From Mytilus trossulus (lineage: Eukaryota > Mollusca > Bivalvia > Mytilida > Mytilidae), in NCBI RefSeq assembly GCF_036588685.1, contig NC_086373.1, positions 54,195,164-54,259,163 on the forward strand: a DNA stretch of 64,000 nt, written 5' to 3'. How positions within the stretch are numbered: the stretch's first letter is position 1; each line of letters begins with the position of its first letter. Position numbers and translations under genes: made by a program. The notes under the pieces are model-generated. The model did not search any database and had not been told where the DNA came from. It worked only from the letters and a program-made list of their open reading frames with translations. Below are positions 1 to 10,961 of this stretch, in pieces.

Positions 1-242
1 AAATTTTGATATTTTTTTTCATTTTGTATAATATTATTACCAATGTTATTTCAACTGATCGGGCGGAGCTAGGTTTTAATTTGCATAAGGACAGTCTATT
101 TGAAGATGCGTGTGATAAGGATGATTGCCGTTATAATTATTACTGATTTCTAATCACCTATCAGATCCTATCAGTGTCATGAAAGAAATTTACAAAAGAA
201 TTACTGTACACTTCATTGATGAGTTTATCCTAATACACCTAT

Positions 243-917
243 CTATAGATGGACTGGTTTATTGTGAGCGAACCGGTTAAACTCCGCCCAGTCAAGTGAA
301 ATAAATTGAGTAATACATACTAAGGTTCTGAAATATGTCAAATTTACACATTTTGTAAAAAGGTGTTCTAACGTCTCAACATGATTATTACAATAGCTAC
401 ATTTATTTGTTTGGTTGTAAAATTTTCTCCTTGAGAGCCACGCCCCTGTTGGCAGTATCATATGTACAACTTTATAAACAAAATCTCTTATATACATATT
501 GTTCACCCTTTGCAAGTTAATCCATATATGTTGGACATTTACATTTGGGTATAATATTTCAATCTTGCTTATAACATTGTTCAATTCTAGCAACTGTAAA
601 TAAACGTCTTTAAAGCTTTTCTTATAAATTATAATATTACTTTGATATTTAAGATATATACATTTTAATCTTTTATATTGCCCTATAGTGACCACAGAAT
701 GTCTATACATATTATCTGCCAATTTTGGAATTATGGCTCTTGTGGTGATTCCTATGAAATAAATAATAGCAGGTACTTGTTGTCCACCATCTTTATATTG
801 TTTGGTAATTGTTGTTCTGTTTAACAGCTCAATGTTGTCCCAGAAAAAATCTTTAATCGCTTTATTTATTTTCTTTATATAAAATTCACTAGGTGGATAT
901 ATTCTTGCAGTATACAA
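243..917 (-). pseudogene. C-terminal remnant of a non-LTR retrotransposon reverse transcriptase
   Basis: The 224-codon reading frame matches the region after the catalytic RT core of LINE ORF2 proteins. It starts in the thumb/connection region (ARIYPPSEFYIKKINKAIKDF) and ends with a zf-RVT type zinc motif, CSYCNN-HVETLEHLFTKC, at about residues 173-190. The endonuclease and the RT catalytic motifs are missing, so this is a 5'-truncated copy, the usual outcome of incomplete target-primed reverse transcription. The style (FFWDN, then a GGQQVP-like stretch) is nearer the L1/Tx1 group than the full LINE at 7.4-14 kb, but I cannot assign a clade. The frame itself is intact over this length, so decay is limited. 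Nothing else is recognised in 1-242 or 918-1130. Confidence 0.75.
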
Positions 918-1149
918 GAATTTACTAATTATATAAGTGTTTTAAATTAAAACTTTATGTTGCATTTTATGCATGTAAACTATTCACTAGATTACCTATG
1001 GGTACATACCAGGGGCAGATCCATCTATTTTTAAAGGGTTTCCAACCCAAAATAAAGGGGAGGGGTTCAACTGCATGTTATTATTCAAAGCATTGATCAT
1101 CCCCCCCCCCCCATAAGCGTTTTCAACCACCCTCTCTTGGGATCCAGAA

Positions 1150-1770
1150 CTGTATTAGTTTGTGATAAGGTCAGTTTATGGAGATCCACTTGTGGTACGT
1201 CAATGATAATTGGTATGCAGATGTATAACCATTGTCACATCTCATTGCCATGGAGATTTTTTTTGGCTCCGCCCCCTCAGTATTGGTTCTATATATTTTT
1301 AACTAACCGATTTTTATCAGTGCACCGTTGTTATTGTGATTGTGTATATGTACAATATGAAGTGACAATTCATGGATTTTAAATAGTTAAAATCACACTG
1401 ACAAAGAACAACAGAGCCAGTGGTTCATCTGATAGAAGTGGCAAATACAGGATAGGTAAAGGTAAAGGTCTATTGACTTTGAATGGTTTGCTTACTTTAC
1501 ATATATTACTTTGTGATTAGGTCCAGTTTATGGAGATCCACTTGTGGTACTTCAATGATAATTGGTATGCAGATGTATTAGCATTGTCACATCTCATTAC
1601 CATGGAGATTATTTGGCTCCGCCCCCTAAGTCATGGTCTATTGACTTTGATTGGTTTGCTTACATTACATGTATTAGTTTGTGATTAGGTCAATTTATGG
1701 GGATCCATTTGTGGTAGGTCATTGATATTTGGTTTGCAATTGTATTAGCATTAATTGGCACAATTCATTG
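1150..1770 (+). repeat. Three diverged copies of a mussel-type interspersed or tandem repeat
   Basis: Blocks near 1155-1290, 1500-1640 and 1670-1770 share the order TTTGTGATnAGGTC, then TTATGGrGATCCAcTTGTGGTA, GATAATTGGTATGCAGATGTA, CATGGAGATT and GGCTCCGCCCCCT. The units also share TCTATTGACTTTGATTGGTTTGCTT as a joining segment. Copy 3 has lost its right part. The 81-codon reading frame inside copy 1 is an accident of the repeat and was not annotated. Confidence 0.7.
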
Positions 1771-1948
1771 TCAAAATTACAAAAAGGCGAGACATATCTC
1801 TGTGATAACAGTTTATTTTAATTTCAATTTCAGTCAACAGCTTGTTAATTCATAGTGCATATGTGTAAATAAACTAATAAAATGAGTGGTTTATAAATTG
1901 TTTCATTTGATAAAATAATCATTCTATATATAATTTATTACTTTTACT

Positions 1949-1950
1949 AG
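1949..1950 (+). other. Splice acceptor ahead of the sulfotransferase exon
   Basis: CTTTTACTAG|GG precedes the exon. The decayed copy of the gene keeps the same context (TTTTTACTAG|GGAGTC, AG at 30903-30904), and the similarity between the two copies begins about there. This shows the duplication included the intron border, so the copy is not a processed one. Confidence 0.55.
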
Positions 1951-2097
1951 GGAATCATTGAAAAACTGGCAACTACTTATCAACATCTGACTCCAATAAA
2001 AGTTGGCAGCGGTAAAACAATTCCATGGGATCTGTTTAGATCAGGGACAGACTTTGGATATTGGTACTACAGTAAACAAAAAAAAAGGATAACAGTA

Positions 2098-3042
2098 ATG
2101 GGTTGGAGAATTGGAAAGGTGTTGATACTAGCAATGACAATATCAGGGATCTATCTGGTGCTTGAGAAGTTTCCCAAAGAGCGCTATAACCGAACATTGT
2201 TACTATGGTCACAGGGTCAATCAATCATGCGAACAACAAAGGAGTTATTCAATCGAAATTTCTTATCACAGACGCGGCATCTGTCAGATATTCGCTCAAA
2301 AAATCAAACACTACAAGATGAAATAACACTATCAGACAATACTTGTATTGAGATTAAGACGAACAGACATATTGCAAGACAATTCAAACAAAACGGAAAG
2401 TATGCAATTGTTGTTCCAAAATACCAATTGATTTTTTTTTGGAGCGAAAAATCAGCGTGTACTTATTGGAAAAGGATATTACAATTCATTCAAGGTATAA
2501 ACAGAACAATATTGCATGATCCTAGAAGTGGATTAAAGACTCTAGACATGTTTAGTAATTGTAAAATAATGGAGATAATGAGTAACGAGCAATGGGTGAA
2601 AGCTGCTTTTGTGAGAGAGCCTAGAGAACGAATATTATCGTCATATTTAGATAAAGGCCAACACAGACATGTGATGAATGAAGTGTGTCAAATTAATCGT
2701 ACATTGTCATTTAATGAGTTTCTAGAAATTATTAAGCAGTGTAATGACGGACACTGGAGCAAGCAGTTAAGAGCTCCGGAATATTTTTATAAACAAATGA
2801 TGGTTGGAAAATTCTCCCACATATCTTCTTTCACAGAAAAACTTTTAAAAAGGATTGGAGCATGGAATGAAAAAGTTGCGAATTGGATCACGTCAAGTAA
2901 ACATATATACCAACCACATGCTACAAACTCAAAAAATAAACTCTTAGCATATTACAATAATACAAAGAGTCAGGATTTGATATTTAATTTATTTTCTGAT
3001 GATTACAGAGTTTTTGGTTATGACAGAACTTATCTTAAGTAA
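2098..3042 (+). CDS. Carbohydrate sulfotransferase-like protein (Sulfotransfer_2 / HNK-1ST family)
   Basis: The predicted 314-residue protein has a short cytosolic head, a single membrane segment at about residues 7-22 (VLILAMTISGIYLVL), a stalk, and a sulfotransferase domain, i.e. a type II Golgi enzyme that would transfer sulfate from PAPS to a glycan. The 5'-phosphosulfate motif is SEKSACTYWKR (about 115-125; the family usually has PKVACTxWKR, so the Pro-Lys-Val part is altered). The 3'-phosphate motif is VREPRERILSSY (about 172-183). The C-terminus DDYRVFGYDRTYL is typical. The whole domain is in one exon. A strong acceptor (CTTTTACTAG) ends at 1950, and the frame stays open from 1951 to the ATG at 2098, so an upstream exon exists and could add N-terminal residues; the membrane segment just after the ATG favours 2098. 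A decayed copy lies at 30905-31330. Acceptor glycan unknown. Confidence 0.8.
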   Translation: MGWRIGKVLILAMTISGIYLVLEKFPKERYNRTLLLWSQGQSIMRTTKELFNRNFLSQTRHLSDIRSKNQTLQDEITLSDNTCIEIKTNRHIARQFKQNGKYAIVVPKYQLIFFWSEKSACTYWKRILQFIQGINRTILHDPRSGLKTLDMFSNCKIMEIMSNEQWVKAAFVREPRERILSSYLDKGQHRHVMNEVCQINRTLSFNEFLEIIKQCNDGHWSKQLRAPEYFYKQMMVGKFSHISSFTEKLLKRIGAWNEKVANWITSSKHIYQPHATNSKNKLLAYYNNTKSQDLIFNLFSDDYRVFGYDRTYLK

Positions 3043-3317
3043 CTATGATCACATACAGCCTCAACAACGTCTATCATTTGTAATACTTATATTAAGTGAC
3101 TAGTTGATTTATAAAGAAAAACAAGTTTAAGTCAATTGTGTATATTAAAGGAAACGTACACAGCTTCAGTGACTAAAACATGCATAGGTTGACATTATGT
3201 TATGCCCGCATGTCACAAATTTCCGTTTTATTCGAAGATTCAACTAACTAATTTATTATTGTAAATTTATATTAAGAATCACATTTTTTGACGTATAAAG
3301 TTTGCCAAAATCATCTA

Positions 3318-3840
3318 TTGTCCTGTTTTTGTCGAGGCTGCGACTGTTGTCGCAGAAAGCCCGACATAGGAATATGGATCCGGCGGCGGCGTTAGCTAAC
3401 TTCTTAAAAGCTTTATATTTTAGAAGGTGGAAGACCTGGATGCTTTATACTTTGTATATGGATGACTCATGTTACGAAGCTTCCATGAGTCACATATCTC
3501 ATGTCCTTGACCTCATTTTCATGGTTCAGTGAACAAGGTTAAGTTTTGGTGGTCAAATCCATATCTCAGATACTATAAGCAATAGGTCTAGTATATTTGG
3601 TGTATACATGTCAAACTGGCAGGTGTCATCTGGCCTTGACCTCATTTTTATGGTTCAGTGGTTATAGTTAAGTCTTTGTGTGTTTGGTCTGTTTTTCTTA
3701 TACTGTATGCATTAGGTCTACTATATTTGGTGTATAGAATGATTGTTAGGTGTACATGTCTAGTTGGCAGGTGTCATCTAACCTGACCTCATTTTCATAG
3801 TTCAGTGGTCAAAGAAGTTTTTGAGTTTATGGTCTTTTTT
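3318..3840 (+). repeat. Tandem-unit repeat with a terminal hairpin, left half
   Basis: The block starts with an imperfect hairpin at 3331-3365 (CTGCGAC paired with GTCGCAG), followed by a GGCGGCGGCG stretch and about two units of roughly 150 bp. Each unit contains CTTGACCTCATTTTCATGGTTCAGTG and TATATTTGGTGTATA-type blocks. It is interrupted by an insertion at 3841 and resumes at 5837. An inverted copy of the hairpin end lies at 26345-26570. Confidence 0.75.
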
Positions 3841-5836
3841 CCGGCGTTTTGCATTTGCGCCGATCTGCACTTCATTTGCGCCGATTTTTTCTTTCATTTG
3901 CGCCGATTTTTTTTACAGGTAAATTACAGGTGAATAGATATAAAAAGATGTGATATGAGTGCCAATGAGAGAACTCTCCATCCAAGTCATGTTATTTTTC
4001 ATTTAACATTATAGACCTCTTCCATTAGCATACCTGCCAACTTCTGAAAATGCCCATGGGGGTTTTAGCGCGCGACAACAATTTTAAAGATTACAATTCT
4101 TTGCGACGACTTTTTTGCGCGTGCTGTTTTGTAGTTGTGAAAAAGATTTAAGTGTCATATTTGTAAGATGAGGTTACATGCCTTTTTCTTAAGTTTATTT
4201 GCATGATTCTAGTTATTATATCAGCAGAAAATATGAAGATGTAGCTGTAACTGTAAGACCAGGAATTATTTTCATGTGCAAGGATACTAAATAGTTGTTG
4301 ATTTTTCCAATTTAAAATTATACACAAAGAAGGACCTTTATCAGGTTGGGAACAACACCTAGGGATCCCCCCTCAATGTTAGGACATTAAAAACCGCTTT
4401 TTAAGTACAAATGAGCACTGTTACCCACACATTTATGTTATTTTAAGAAACTTTTCCCAAAGAACTATACATCTTATGATTTATCTGGTATTATATGGTC
4501 AACACATGTCCAAGAATTTTGATATGTTCTTGGCCTTATATCTTCTTTATTATTCAAAATAATAGGACTCTTCATTTAGAAAAGCTGTTCCTAATATAAT
4601 GTCAGAATTTCCCATTTTTAAGTGAATAAATCTACATTTTTCTATTTTATTTTTTACAAGAGTGACCCCTTGACTAAGGGTAGTCCCTCATTTAAGGGAT
4701 TCCTCATGTTGATGTGGGTGGGGGTCCATGTGAAAAATAATGAAAAGTACATTATACTTTAAATGATTGAATACATAAATAAAATTATGTTACAGCAAGT
4801 GTACATGTATGTAATGTCAAAAAATTAGTGAATTAACTACTATTTATTATATTCATGATAGTACTGCATCATTGAAGTTTGTCAATCAGCCATGCTTTTA
4901 TTCTTATTCTGTGTAAGAACCTCCTTGCAGTTGAAAAATCATTTGCCATGTTCACGTTTTTACAATTCTGACCAACAAACAGAGAAATACAACACAAGTT
5001 CAATATCTAGCATGTTAAAATGATCTTGAGAGAAAACGTTTTTGATTGGCTGATTAATTTGATCATGAGAAACACACAATTTGATTGGCTGAACACGCTT
5101 TTCCTCCATTGGACACAGTTCAAAATCGGGAACAACAATATTTTTCGTGTAGATTTTCACCAAATCGTGTTTTAGAGGGTTTTTCAGGAACACGATCGTG
5201 CAATCGTGACAAAGGGTCAAAATCGTGTAGTACACGCCTAAATCGTGAAAGTTGAGAGGTATGCATTAGCCACTTGTACAAATTTATGAATTGTCAATCA
5301 TAACATGTATATAACTGTTGTCCCCTGCTCACAGTGGGGAGGTGGAAGAAGGCCTACAAGATACATCACCAGACATTTTCCCTGAACGTAACCGTAGTTC
5401 TTTAGCCTCTGTCTTTCGGACATCTGCCACATATTTATGCTCGATCTGTGTTTTGACAATAAAATCCGTGGTGACTCTGGCTTTACACAGTTTTATAGTA
5501 CATTAGTAAGATATGTTGTTATATTTCAGGACACTTATCTTCCGATATGTATGGCCCATGATGATTAAAGAATTGTCTCCTCGGCTAGTTTCAGTGTGCA
5601 ATATGTCTATCATGTTACAATGAAGTTGCAGAAAAATATGAATCAAAATTATCTTAAACATGAATGAAAAACCAAATAAGAACCAAATTTTACCAATGGT
5701 ATAGTACATGTACAAGTATTAATTTACCTGTAAATCTAATTAGGAGCAATTAAAAAATCGGCGCAAATGAAAAAATGAAATCGGCGCAAATGAAAGAATG
5801 AAAATTTTCAAAATCGGCGCAAATGTCATACGCCCC
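3841..5836. mobile_element. Non-autonomous DNA transposon with subterminal CATTTGCGCCGAT repeats
   Basis: The left end begins CCGGCGTTTTGCATTTGCGCCG and the right end, read backwards, GGGGCGTATGACATTTGCGCCG, giving roughly 22-bp imperfect terminal inverted repeats. Behind each end stand three direct copies of CATTTGCGCCGAT separated by T-rich spacers; such arrays usually bind a transposase. The flanks are TTTTTT on both sides (3835-3840 and 5837-5842). Joining the flanks restores one uninterrupted unit of the surrounding tandem repeat, which proves the borders. No transposase is encoded. A second element sits inside (4030-5262). Confidence 0.75.
4030..5262. mobile_element. Inner hAT-like MITE nested in the 3841-5836 element
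   Basis: The ends are ATACCTGCCAACTT and, in inverted orientation, ATACCTCTCAACTT. They are flanked by CCATTAGC on the left (4022-4029) and GCATTAGC on the right (5263-5270), an 8-bp duplication with one mismatch, which is the hAT target-site length. GC-rich blocks near the ends (TTTTAGCGCGCGAC, ATCGTGTTTTAGAGG) resemble repeats seen in mussels. The 91-codon frame at 4960-5235 on the minus strand has no recognisable domain. Confidence 0.55.
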
Positions 5837-6110
5837 TTTTTTCTAATACTATATGCAATAGGTCAACTATGTTTGGTGTATGGAAATATATTATTATCTA
5901 TGTCAGTCGCGCAGGTTTTATTTGACCTTGACCTCATTTTCACAGTTTTTGTGTTTTGATCTTAAACTATAAGCAATATATCAACTATATTCGTTGTATG
6001 GAAGAATTGTTAGCTGTATATACCTGCCTGGCATGGTTCATCTGACCTTGACTTCATTTTCATGGTTCATTGGTCAATGTTTAGTTTTCTTGATTAATGG
6101 TAATTTTATG
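5837..6110 (+). repeat. Tandem-unit repeat, right half after the insertion
   Basis: Two further units carry ATGCAATAGGTCAACTATGTTTGGTGTATGG and TGACCTTGACCTCATTTTCA-type blocks and continue the array broken at 3840. The array fades out after about 6090. Confidence 0.7.
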
Positions 6111-6339
6111 TGACAGTTGTAATAAAGCTTTATATTGAGGACTATCAACATAATATCAATAGTTATAGTAAAGAAGGCGAGACATTTCAGTGTGTGGACT
6201 CTTGTTTAAGAGTATGCTGGACTCAATTTATATATGACACACGTCAGAGAGACAATTTGCTCAAATGTTTCTCTTTCCGTAAGGAAAGCTATTCAGCTTA
6301 TTAAAGATATCGTTGTAATCATGATTTTAAAAATAATTA

Positions 6340-6700
6340 TAATTCAGAATGGAAATGGGGAATTTGTAAAAGAGACAACACCCGACTGAAGATCTAAAAC
6401 AGACGAATATAATTGAAAATTGAAATTGGTCATGTGTCAAAGAGACAACACCCCGACCATAAAACAGACAACAGCAGAAGGTCACCAATAGGTCTTCAAT
6501 GCAGCGAAAAAATCCCGCACCTGGAGGCGTCTTTAGCTGGCCCCTAAACAAATATGCATACTAGTTCAGTGATAATGGACGTCATCCTAAACACAAAATT
6601 ATACACAAGAAACTAAAATTAAAAATCATACAAGAATTACAAAGGCCAGAGGCTCCTGACTTAGGACATGTGCAATAATGCGGCGGGGTTAAACATGTTT
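6340..6700. repeat. Fragments of the mussel GAGACAACnCCCGAC / GGCTCCTGACTT repeat family
   Basis: The GTCAAAGAGACAACACCCCGACC block occurs twice (about 6366 and 6430). It is followed by CTTCAATGCAGCGAAAAAATCCCGCACC and then AGGCTCCTGACTTAGGACA. The same order of blocks is seen in 50320-50700 and partly in 42090-42200 and 55250-55330. I see no gene between 6110 and 7430. Confidence 0.6.
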
Positions 6701-7049
6701 TTTTTTAGATCTCAACCTCCCCTCTTTCTCTAGCCAATGAAGAAAAGTAAACGCATAACAATACGCACAGTAAAATTCAAGTCAAGAGAAGTCCGAGTCC
6801 GATGTCAGAAGAGGTATTAATAAAAGAAAATAAACAAAATGACAATGATATATAAATAACAACAGACCACTAGCAGTTACTGACATGTCATCTCCAGACA
6901 TCAAATACACTGGTTGAAAGATTATGTTTTCATCATATAAATATCAGGCACAATCTCTCCCGTTAGGGGTTTAGTATTATACATGTACCATTATAAATTG
7001 TATGAGAAGAACATGACCAGTATCATGCCAACAACTGGTTTTTAAATAA

Positions 7050-7436
7050 ATGTGTTTTATTCCGATGCTGACCCTATAATTAAATCAATATTAAAGCCAA
7101 AATATGCAATCTTTAATGACCTCACAGCTGTAGACTTTCAATGGGTTTTCAATACAGAATTGAATATTTTTTTTTATCTTTTAGCAGTTGAATAAATGTA
7201 GAATGTTACATATGTTTTGTGAACAATGTAAATATTGCAGAGCATTCTGGTTTTTATATAATTTATTGCAAAAAAAAAACATGAAACCCTGACGGGTTAA
7301 AATGCAAACATAGTACAATGTATACACAAGTGACAAGAAACATAACTATACATGATAAATGTTTTTAAAAAGTGAAGTTGATATTAATAACATATATCTA
7401 TATATAGATGTATATAATAATTGACCAATGTGGACC
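7050..7436 (-). other. Probable 3' untranslated end of the LINE
   Basis: This AT-rich stretch downstream of ORF2 (minus strand) has no reading frame. I could not fix the 3' terminus or a target-site duplication; the A-run at 7270-7279 is on the plus strand, so it is not the poly(A) tail of a minus-strand element. Confidence 0.35.
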
Positions 7437-10400
7437 TTATTTTCGCAATTCCATAGATTGCTTTATATAGTCTACAACACTAGACAAAATATCTTTATTG
7501 GGATCTAGAATAGTTTTAAGTTTAGAGTTTGAGTCAAGCTGGTTAAAATTAGGATAATGGGTTTTAATTGCATTTATAAGGGAATGTCTTACATTACTGT
7601 TAATTTGGCAATGAAGGAAAAAGTGTTCCTCATCATCTAAAATTTTACAAACTTTGCACAGTCTGTGTTCTCTTTGAATTTTTTTGTAACGTCCTAATTC
7701 AATTTCCAAATTATGATCACTTACACGTAATTTTGTTAAAAGCTGACGACTATTAAAATTGTTTAGATTGTGCAGGTAGTCCTCAAATTTAATTTCATTT
7801 TTAAGTTTACTATAAAGGTAAAGTTTTGAACTGTTATCAATATTTGAAAGTTTTTGAAGAGTGATGTTATTATACTTTTCCTTCACTATACATTTAAAAG
7901 TTTTTTTGAGTGAATTTTTTATAAGTTTAAAAGGTTTATCAGAATCAACATATTGTTCTTCATCAATATTAAATTCTTTAAAAATATGCTTGGCAAAAGT
8001 GTACCAAGTATATATTCCATCTTCAGACATAGACTTATTTACTGCAAAAGCTTCTTTAACAAGAGGGTTTATTTCATGGCAGTTTATTCGACAAAAATAT
8101 AATAAAACTTGAGTTTTAATAAAAGAGTCAAGTGGAAATCGTCCTAACTCAGACTTTGCAGCTATATTACATGAGGTTTTTTTAATTCCAAGAACAGTTT
8201 TACAAAACTTATGATGCACTTTCTCAAAGCTGAATCTATCTGTCAATGATAAAATATCACAGTTAGTTCCATGCAAAGTGGCTCTATTTATGGCTCTATA
8301 AATTGAGTAATAATCTTCCATAAACCAGATCTCGCTATTATATAAAATTATGGGTTTAATAAGTGAATCAAATAATTTACATGATAAATCAACAGGGACA
8401 TGATGAAAATTAGACATATATTTTTTTAGCGAAAATAACGCTTTAAGCGCTTTTTTGGATAGTTCATGTGTAGATCTCTTAAATTTTCCTTTATTATCAA
8501 TAATGTTCCCAAGAAAATTATACTCTTTAACTTCAGTTAACTGATTTTGTTTATAAAAAAATTTTGACTCAAAAGAATTTCTAGAATGAAAAATCATAAC
8601 TTTTGTTTTATTTGTATTTACAGTCAGCTGCCATTTGTAGCAATATTTTTCCAGTTTATTCAAAGCAGATTGTAAACCGTTTTGTGATTCTGATAATATT
8701 AAAAGATCATCAGCAAAACTAAGACTACTAATTGATGTTTTATCTAAGGACACAGGATCACATGTCCCATCAAAAATTGAATGGAGATCATTAATAAAAC
8801 AATTAAACAATGTGGGGCTCAAACTGTCCCCTTGTTTGACCCCTTTATCTATTTCAAAAAATTCAGATTGTTTATTATCTATTTTAACTGAAGATTCACA
8901 ACACTTATACATATCTTTAATTACTTCAAATATTTTCTTTCCAACATCATCCTTCTTTAATTTGTATAAGAGACCAGCATGCCAAACAGTGTCAAAAGCA
9001 CGACGCAAATCAACAAAGCAAGAGTAAATTTTACTCTTCTTTTTTGTCAAATATTTTATCATTAAAGTTTTTAGAATAAAAATACTATCTGCTGTCCTAT
9101 GATTATTTCTAAATCCAAATTGATGAACTGAAAACTTGTCTTCATAGTAAGTTACAACTCTAGAATTAATAACAGCACTGAAAAGTTTAGCAATACAATT
9201 TTGAAGGGAAATTCCCCTATAGTTATTAATATCTAGCTTATCTCCAGCTTTATGAATAAGTATGGTAAAAGATTTTCTCCAGTTTGATGGATATTTACCA
9301 GAATCAAGAATTAAATTAAAAAGCTTAGTAATAGCTTTACAAGTAACAACACCACTATATTTAATAATTTCATTACAAATTTGGTCTGGACCAGAGCTTT
9401 TCCCAGTTTTTAATTTTTGTATACATTTATTTACTTCATTGATAGTAAAAGGTTTATCAGTTACCTCATTGAATAAAAGTGCATCAGTTTCATTTAATAT
9501 ATCGGTTTCAATTTTAGTTTTAAATTCTTTATCATAGTTTACAGACTCTCCTTGATGCTTAAAATGATCAATAATTTCTGGAAAACCAGCTTGAAGCTCA
9601 ATTTTTTTATTAGTGTTCTCATATTTTAATGACTTTAATAATTTCCAATATTGTTTAGGGTCTGTATCTCTAAGGGCTGAAAGCTGACTAAATATTTCCT
9701 TTTTAAATTGATTTTTCTTTCTTTTTATTAATTTTTTACACAGTTTACAGTGACCTAGGAAATTATTTCTTAAATTGAGGTTATAAGGAGTTATTCGTAA
9801 TAATTTGGCTAGATTTGATACAGTTTTCTTTACATCAGCTAGTTCTCTATCTTCCCATGGCTTTTTCTTTTTTAATTTCTTTTTACGAAAGGATTTAATA
9901 ATTTTACATGAGCGCATGGTTAATGTTTTAAATATATTATTTAGTTGTTGTTCTGCTATTTGAACCCCAGAACAATTTATTTCAAATGGTGTATTTTCAT
10001 AACAAAGTATTTCATCTCTAGTGCTGCTTTCTTCTAAAACAGTATATAATTTTTCCTTAGAAATAGTCTCCCATTTAAATGACATATCTATCTCACTATA
10101 TTTTCTGTCTATATTCATATTTTGCATGGATATACACCCTTTTAAAAAGACTACAATTTGAGCATGATCAGATAAATATGAAGGTTCTAATATTTGAAAA
10201 AAACTAACAGAGTTAATGAGGTCCACACTGGTCAAGGCATAGTCAACAGTACTACACCCACTGGGTTTAAAACATGTCATATTTCCCAGCATATCACCAA
10301 TAAAACGTCCGTTCAAAACTCTTAGCTGAGAGGCAATACAGAGATCAATCAATTGCTGGCCTTGGGAATTAAAAATTTTATCTAAAGAATTTCTATCTAT

Positions 10401-10961
10401 ATTAAAATCTTGTACATAGTCCTCTGGAAGTATATCTTGTAGAGAGCTATGAATTTTATTTTCATCTGCAATAAAGTCATCATGATTTGCAATTCGAGCA
10501 TTCAAATCCCCAATTACCAGAACATTACCTTTATCAGACACTTGGGTAATTTCTGCCTCCAATTTCAAGAAGTCATCATCATAATGGGGAGAATTTAGTG
10601 GGGGGATGTAAGTGGCACAGACAAATAAATCTTTATCAAGGCCAAAAAAGTTCTTATCTAATTTAATCCATAAACGGTTTTTTGATGACGTTAAATCTTT
10701 TATTTCAATTATCCCTTTATGGATATGGGTTTTACATAGAATAATAATTCCACCACTAAATCGTCTAGAGCGTCTATTCTTTTTTCTACATTTTTGAAAA
10801 ATTTTAAAATTAGGTATGTTTGAAGTATCATCAACACCTTTCCAAGTCTCTATTAGAATATTAATATCATACTTCAGACAAGACATAAATTGATCATCTC
10901 TGTACTTATCTCCCAAACCATTTACATTCCAAGATCCTATAGATAAGTTATTCATATTCAT
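7437..10961 (-). CDS. Non-LTR retrotransposon ORF2: endonuclease and reverse transcriptase
   Basis: The frame is intact for 1174 residues. Residues 1-270 are an apurinic-type endonuclease: SIGSWNVNGL near the start, the Glu of LIETW, GDLNARIANHDD at about 152, and SDHAQIVVF at about 266, which together give the usual metal and catalytic residues. The reverse transcriptase covers roughly 500-800, with GKSSGPDQI, NYRGISLQN, FGFRNNHRTADSIF, GVKQGDSLSPTLF and the catalytic FADDLLIL at about 747. A Cys/His motif CKVC-ILDDEEHFFLHC lies at about 1102-1116. The protein would nick the target and copy its RNA there. The matching ORF1 lies upstream on the same strand after an unusually long spacer. The absence of stops over 3.5 kb points to recent activity. 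Clade uncertain (CR1/I-like in architecture). Confidence 0.92.
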   Translation of the reverse strand: MNMNNLSIGSWNVNGLGDKYRDDQFMSCLKYDINILIETWKGVDDTSNIPNFKIFQKCRKKNRRSRRFSGGIIILCKTHIHKGIIEIKDLTSSKNRLWIKLDKNFFGLDKDLFVCATYIPPLNSPHYDDDFLKLEAEITQVSDKGNVLVIGDLNARIANHDDFIADENKIHSSLQDILPEDYVQDFNIDRNSLDKIFNSQGQQLIDLCIASQLRVLNGRFIGDMLGNMTCFKPSGCSTVDYALTSVDLINSVSFFQILEPSYLSDHAQIVVFLKGCISMQNMNIDRKYSEIDMSFKWETISKEKLYTVLEESSTRDEILCYENTPFEINCSGVQIAEQQLNNIFKTLTMRSCKIIKSFRKKKLKKKKPWEDRELADVKKTVSNLAKLLRITPYNLNLRNNFLGHCKLCKKLIKRKKNQFKKEIFSQLSALRDTDPKQYWKLLKSLKYENTNKKIELQAGFPEIIDHFKHQGESVNYDKEFKTKIETDILNETDALLFNEVTDKPFTINEVNKCIQKLKTGKSSGPDQICNEIIKYSGVVTCKAITKLFNLILDSGKYPSNWRKSFTILIHKAGDKLDINNYRGISLQNCIAKLFSAVINSRVVTYYEDKFSVHQFGFRNNHRTADSIFILKTLMIKYLTKKKSKIYSCFVDLRRAFDTVWHAGLLYKLKKDDVGKKIFEVIKDMYKCCESSVKIDNKQSEFFEIDKGVKQGDSLSPTLFNCFINDLHSIFDGTCDPVSLDKTSISSLSFADDLLILSESQNGLQSALNKLEKYCYKWQLTVNTNKTKVMIFHSRNSFESKFFYKQNQLTEVKEYNFLGNIIDNKGKFKRSTHELSKKALKALFSLKKYMSNFHHVPVDLSCKLFDSLIKPIILYNSEIWFMEDYYSIYRAINRATLHGTNCDILSLTDRFSFEKVHHKFCKTVLGIKKTSCNIAAKSELGRFPLDSFIKTQVLLYFCRINCHEINPLVKEAFAVNKSMSEDGIYTWYTFAKHIFKEFNIDEEQYVDSDKPFKLIKNSLKKTFKCIVKEKYNNITLQKLSNIDNSSKLYLYSKLKNEIKFEDYLHNLNNFNSRQLLTKLRVSDHNLEIELGRYKKIQREHRLCKVCKILDDEEHFFLHCQINSNVRHSLINAIKTHYPNFNQLDSNSKLKTILDPNKDILSSVVDYIKQSMELRK

